In this document: positions 60,406 to 64,000 of the stretch, piece after piece | Numbering within the stretch: position 1 is the first letter of the stretch | Layout of the letters: every line of letters begins with the position of its first letter | DNA from: Pseudomonas sp. R76 | Lineage (GTDB): Bacteria; Pseudomonadota; Gammaproteobacteria; Pseudomonadales; Pseudomonadaceae | Assembly (NCBI RefSeq): GCF_009834565.1 | Contig: NZ_CP019428.1 | Coordinates: forward strand, 3,844,001 to 3,908,000 | Length of the DNA stretch: 64,000 nucleotides | Direction: 5' to 3' | Position numbers and translations under genes: made by a program | Notes under the pieces: generated by a model | Seen by the model: only the letters and a program-made list of their open reading frames with translations | Told to the model about the DNA's origin: nothing | The model's database searches: none

Positions 60406-61220
60406 AGGACGGTCCCCGCGTTTTTCACCAGGCGGCGCGTGAGCAGCAACACCGCCCAGGTCACCGCGCCGAGCACCACCGACAGTGCCGCGGCGACGGC
60501 AAAGTTGGCGTAATTGGTGAACACGTTGTAGATCGCCACCGGGGTGACATTGAGTCGCGTGCCCAAGGTAAAGGCCGTGCCGAATGCGCCCATGGATGTG
60601 GCAAAGCAAATCGCCCCGCAAGATGCCAATGCCGGAGCGAGGCCCGGAACAATCACATCGCACACCACGCGCCAATGCCCTGCGCCCAACGAATGCGCAG
60701 CTTCCTCAAGGCTGCGGTCGAGGCTTTCGCACGCGGCCATCACCGTGAGAATCACCCGTGGGATCGAGAAGTACAGGTAGCCGACAAACAACCCGGCCAG
60801 CGAGTAGGCGAAGACCCAGCGCTCACCGGCCAGTTGCAGGCCCAGGGCCGCAAACAGGCCTTGGCGCCCGGCCAGCAGGATCACCAGAAAGCCCACCACC
60901 ACGCCGGGAAACGCCAGGGGAAACGTGAGCAAGGCCACCAATGCCGAACGGCCAAAGAACTGCTGACGTGCGAGAAACACGCCACTGATTCCGCCAATCA
61001 GCAACGCCGCCAGCGTCACGACAACAGCCAGCACACAGGTTTGCGCCAGGCTGCCCAAATACTGCGCGCTGCTCAGCACCTGCCAATAACCGCTGCCGTT
61101 GCTGTCGCGGCTCTCGGCGCCGAGCACCATCAGGTGCGCCAGCGGCAACAGCCAGAACGCGAGCAGCACCGCAAACGCCGGGGCCAATGCCCAGGCGGCC
61201 TGTTTTGCCGATGTGGCCAC
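60402..61220 (-). CDS. ABC transporter permease (first)
   Basis: A 272-residue permease with six hydrophobic segments and the EAA loop LEEAAHSLGAGHWRVVCDVIVPGLAPAL, of the Fe3+/2-aminoethylphosphonate/polyamine class. It starts with the ATG at 61220, immediately abutting the stop of the binding-protein gene. Confidence 0.9.
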   Translation of the reverse strand: MATSAKQAAWALAPAFAVLLAFWLLPLAHLMVLGAESRDSNGSGYWQVLSSAQYLGSLAQTCVLAVVVTLAALLIGGISGVFLARQQFFGRSALVALLTFPLAFPGVVVGFLVILLAGRQGLFAALGLQLAGERWVFAYSLAGLFVGYLYFSIPRVILTVMAACESLDRSLEEAAHSLGAGHWRVVCDVIVPGLAPALASCGAICFATSMGAFGTAFTLGTRLNVTPVAIYNVFTNYANFAVAAALSVVLGAVTWAVLLLTRRLVKNAGTVL

Positions 61221-62225
61221 TTACTTGACCTCGTTCAGGTAACGGGCGGCGAAGGCTTCCTGCACGGCGGCCATTTTTTCGTAGTCCACCACACCGGCAC
61301 GCGCGTAATCACTGTCCGGCAGGAACTGCGCGGCGACGTCGGCCGGCATTTTCATTGGGCGCACCGGGCGCAGGTAGGCCTTGGCCCACAGCGCCTGGCC
61401 TTCATCAGAGAGCACGAAATCGAGGACCTTCTCGGCGTTCGCGCGGTGCGGCGCGTTGGCCACCAGGCTCATCACGTACGGCACGCTGATGCTGCCCTCT
61501 TTGGGGATCACGAACGCGATGTTGGCGTTGTCCTTGTAACGGGCGCGGTAGGCGTTGAAGTCGTAGTCCACCAGGATCGGCAGCTCACCGGACAGCACCC
61601 GCGCATAGGCGGTTTGCTTGGGCACGATGGGCGCGTTTTTGGCCAGCTTCTGGAAGTAGTCGATGGCCGGGGCGAAGTTATCCAGGTCGCCACCCAGGGC
61701 GCGGTTGATCGCCACGGCGGAGACGTAGCCGACGAAGGCGCTGGACGGGTCGAGGTAACCGACCATGCCTTTGTATTCAGGTTTGAGCAGGTCAGCCCAG
61801 CTTTGCGGCACCGGCAAGCCGCCCAGCGCATCAACGTTGACCATGATGCCCAAGGTGCCCGAGTGGATCGCAAACCAGTGCCCGGCCGGGTCTTTCAAAC
61901 CGGCGGGGATCTGCTCCCAGCCCTTGGGCTTGTAGGTGCCGACCACCTCGGCTTTTTGCGCCTGTAGGCCGAAGGTCACGCCGTAATACACCACGTCCGC
62001 CACCGGGGCGGCCTTTTCGGCCACCAACTGCGCCAGGGACTGGCCGGAGTTTTTGTTGTCCAGCGGCACTTGCACGCCGGTGCTGGCGGCGATGGCCTTG
62101 AGTTGGCTGCCCCAGTCGCCCCAGTCCGGCGGGCAGTTGTATCAAATCGCGGTTTCGGCGGCCTGGGCCAGGCTGGCCATGCCGCACAGCAGCACGGCTG
62201 CCAGGGTTTTACTGAACGCGCGCAT
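61221..62225 (-). pseudogene. ABC transporter substrate-binding protein with an in-frame TGA after the signal peptide
   Basis: The gene starts at 62225 (GAGGAGA upstream) with a signal peptide (LAAVLLCGMASLAQA). It reads AETAI, then TGA at 62144-62142, and continues in the same frame as YNCPPDWGDWG, VPLDNKNSGQSL and a complete SBP_bac-type domain to the normal end (RYLNEVK). In relatives I recall, a cysteine stands at the TGA position (CYNCPP). One base change from TGC or TGT would explain it; a sequencing error, nonsense allele or recoding are the options. Restart at the GTG at 62075 would lack the signal peptide. The rest of the operon is intact. Confidence 0.8.
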
Positions 62226-63228
62226 CAGGTGTCTCCTCAAGGGGTTGAGTGCTGTCGCCGGGCCGGATATGGCACGGCAGGCAATGGGAAATCGGAGCGT
62301 TGCCGGCGATTTGCGCCAGCAGTTGATCAATCACAGTGCTGGCCAACAGGCCGATGGGCTGCACCACGCTGCACAGCGTCGGGTGCATCTGGGTGCCAAG
62401 GGCGATGCCGTCAAAGCCCATCACCGAGAGTTGCTCGGGCACATTCCAGGCGTTGCGGCGCAGCTCGGCGATCAGGCTGATCGCGAGAAAATCGTTGGAA
62501 CACACCAGCGCGGTCGGCGCCTGTGGGCCTTGCAGAAACGGCTCGATTGCCGCGAACTCGGCCTGGGTGTGGGCCGGCATTCCAATCACGGCACGGCTTC
62601 TAAGACCGTACTCGCGCATCGCGTCGCAATAACCGGCGTAGCGCAGCCGGGCGCGGTCGGACTGCAACGCAGGGCCGGCGACCATGCTGATGCGCCGGTG
62701 CCCCGCTTCCAGCAGATAACGCGTGGCCAGGGCCATGCCGGCGCGGTTGTCGACCGACACCGCGCTGTAGTTGGGGTTGCTCGGTTGGTGATAGGCCAGC
62801 ACGAACGGCGTTTGTTCGTTGGCAAGGCTGTTGAGCACGCTGTTGCTTTCGGCGTCGGTGACCGTCAGCACCAGGCCATCCACACGCTGGCGCAGCAATT
62901 CTTCCACCACGATGCTTTCGCGCTCGCTGCTGTAGTCGGTGGTCGCCAGCAACAGGCTGTAGCCGCGCAGTCGGGCGGCCCGCTCCATGGCCTGGAACTG
63001 CTCGGCGAACACCGGGTTGAGCAGGTTGGGCACCACCACGCCGATCAGGTTGGTGGTTTGCAGGCGCAGCTGGCGGCCGAGCAAGTTAGGCCGAAAGCCC
63101 AACTCGCGGGCGGCGGCGAACACCTGTTCACGGGTGGCCGGGCGCACTTGGTCGGGGGAGGCAAAGGTGCGGGCGGCAGTGGCACGGGATACCCCGGCCA
63201 GCTGCGCAACGTCTTTCAGGTCGGTCAT
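62209..63228 (-). CDS. LacI-family regulator of the ABC/phosphodiesterase operon
   Basis: A 339-residue repressor with helix-turn-helix LKDVAQLAGVSRATAARTFASPDQVRPATREQV, hinge FRPNLLGRQLR and a ligand-binding domain (LIGVVVPNLLNPVFAEQFQAMERAA, VMGFDGIALGTQMHP). The ATG at 63228 is preferred; the extra upstream codons to 63255 would translate the operator palindrome. Its 3' end overlaps the binding-protein start by 17 bases, making it the first gene of the operon and probably an autoregulator. Confidence 0.9.
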   Translation of the reverse strand: MTDLKDVAQLAGVSRATAARTFASPDQVRPATREQVFAAARELGFRPNLLGRQLRLQTTNLIGVVVPNLLNPVFAEQFQAMERAARLRGYSLLLATTDYSSERESIVVEELLRQRVDGLVLTVTDAESNSVLNSLANEQTPFVLAYHQPSNPNYSAVSVDNRAGMALATRYLLEAGHRRISMVAGPALQSDRARLRYAGYCDAMREYGLRSRAVIGMPAHTQAEFAAIEPFLQGPQAPTALVCSNDFLAISLIAELRRNAWNVPEQLSVMGFDGIALGTQMHPTLCSVVQPIGLLASTVIDQLLAQIAGNAPISHCLPCHIRPGDSTQPLEETPDARVQ

Positions 63229-63240
63229 TGTCACTCGCTT

Positions 63241-63254
63241 TGAGATCGATCTCA
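63241..63254. promoter_or_regulatory. LacI-type operator
   Basis: TGAGATCGATCTCA is a perfect 14-bp palindrome with a central CG, typical of LacI-family operators, 13 bases upstream of the regulator start. It would control the entire six-gene operon. Confidence 0.75.
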
Positions 63255-63356
63255 TTGGCGAGGACAGTAGCGATCAAATATGGCATTCCAGTGCTAAGGT
63301 GATGACAGTTTTACGGCAGTTAGTGGCGCTATGTCCGCGGATACACAGCTCCAAAT

Positions 63357-63442
63357 GTGGGAGCGGGCTTGCTCGCGAATGCGGCGGTGCAGTTATAAAG
63401 CGTGTGACTGACAAACCGCCTTCGCGGATACACAGCTCCCAC
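63357..63442. repeat. REP element with a 17-bp direct repeat
   Basis: GTGGGAGCGGGCTTGCTCGCGAATGCGG faces an altered inverse arm ending in AGCTCCCAC. CGCGGATACACAGCTCC occurs at 63336-63352 and again within the right arm at 63423-63439. This is the main content of the 63255-63594 gap; the remainder is presumed nspC promoter. Confidence 0.72.
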
Positions 63443-63594
63443 ACTGATCCGGGATATCCCCATAGATAGTCATACTTCGCCGCTACGATTAAAAATCGGG
63501 CGCAGCAAAATCCGCCCACGAACCTTTCGATCTGATCCAAGTGCGGGCACAATGCGTGTCCTTTTTTGGCAGGCACCGCCGCAGGCTCTCAAAA

Positions 63595-64000
63595 ATGATC
63601 AAAACGCCGTACTACCTCATCGATAAACAGAAACTTCTGGTCAACATGCAGAAGATTGCTTACGTGCGCGAACAGTCCGGCGCCAAGGCTTTGCTGGCGC
63701 TCAAGTGCTTCGCCACCTGGTCGGTGTTCGACCTGATGCAGCAATACATGGACGGCACCACCTCGTCGTCGCTGTATGAGTTGAAGCTCGGCCGCCAGAA
63801 GTTCGAAGGTGAAGCACACGCCTACAGCGTGGCCTGGGCCGACGACGAAATCGAAGAGATGCTGGATAACTGCGACAAGATCATCTTCAACTCGATCAGC
63901 CAGCTGCAGCGTTTTGCCGAGCGTTCCGAGGGCAAGACCCGTGGCCTGCGCGTGAACCCACAGGTGAGCAGCTCCGACTACCTGCTGGCCGACCCGGCAC
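63595..64000 (+). CDS. nspC: Carboxynorspermidine decarboxylase NspC (5' part)
   Basis: The first 135 codons are in the window and the gene runs off the right edge. The start MIKTPYYLIDKQKLLVNMQKIAYV and LLALKCFATWSVFDLMQQYMDGTTSSSLYELKLG match the fold-III PLP decarboxylase NspC, with the PLP-binding lysine in ALKCF. It makes norspermidine or, by homology, spermidine from the carboxy precursor. The usual partner dehydrogenase is not upstream here; a REP-bearing gap is. Confidence 0.9.
   Translation, partial: MIKTPYYLIDKQKLLVNMQKIAYVREQSGAKALLALKCFATWSVFDLMQQYMDGTTSSSLYELKLGRQKFEGEAHAYSVAWADDEIEEMLDNCDKIIFNSISQLQRFAERSEGKTRGLRVNPQVSSSDYLLADPA

Noticed and set aside
60393..61967. A 524-codon plus-strand frame opposite the ABC transporter genes
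   Set aside because: It spans one permease and part of the binding-protein gene, with no ribosome site and shadow-type composition.

Overview
The window is GC-rich, densely packed chromosomal DNA that reads as a fluorescens-group Pseudomonas. The evidence is a PtxS/kgu 2-ketogluconate operon with the TGAAACCGGTTTCA operator, an OprD-type porin, NspC, PraB-like proteins, and many REP palindromes of the GTGGGAGC-GGCTTGCC type. No rRNA, tRNA, CRISPR, prophage or transposase was recognised. All identifications rest on reading the sequence; no database search was run.

Layout. 1-324: 5' part of an unrecognised gene. 0.5-5.8 kb: ptxS-kguE-kguK-kguT-kguD. 5.8-6.3 kb: tandem REP array. 6.3-23.6 kb: a lipid/alkane region with fadD, a FadI-type thiolase, a MaoC-like hydratase, a two-domain FabG-type reductase, a long FadE-type dehydrogenase, a FadL-type outer-membrane channel, two secreted PraB-like paralogues and an AlkB alkane hydroxylase. 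A divergent set follows: alpha/beta hydrolase on one side, and a Baeyer-Villiger-type flavin monooxygenase, an SDR and a PF10118 metal-dependent hydrolase on the other. alkB and fadE share TTCAAAT-N6-TTGAAAT at nearly the same distance from their starts, and several leaders carry A-rich Hfq/Crc-type motifs at the ribosome binding site.

23.6-26.2 kb: a PTS-EIIC/EAL fusion and a DUF6388 protein. 26.2-32.7 kb: a remnant of an HSI-II-like type VI secretion locus (tssA-B-C-E, 5' half of tssF, hcp). A large internal deletion appears to join tssF directly, out of frame, to a Ser/Thr kinase of the Stk1 type. 32.7-37.3 kb: aldo/keto reductase, DUF1543, GNAT and two tandem TPM-domain proteins. 37.4-39.4 kb: an RsbQ-like hydrolase overlapping a PAS histidine kinase. 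39.4-46.6 kb: divergent DapF paralogue, alginate lyase, small P-loop kinase, two divergent L,D-transpeptidases, creatininase, lipoprotein and small secreted proteins.

46.6-49.6 kb: a gntR-MFS-amidohydrolase operon with a palindromic operator. 49.7-57.6 kb: GST, membrane lipase-like protein, DUF924, nickel/cobalt permease, LysE exporter, diguanylate cyclase and OprD porin. 57.7-63.3 kb: a tightly overlapping LacI - ABC transporter - phosphodiesterase operon. Its binding-protein gene has an in-frame TGA just after the signal peptide. 63.6 kb to the end: 5' part of nspC.
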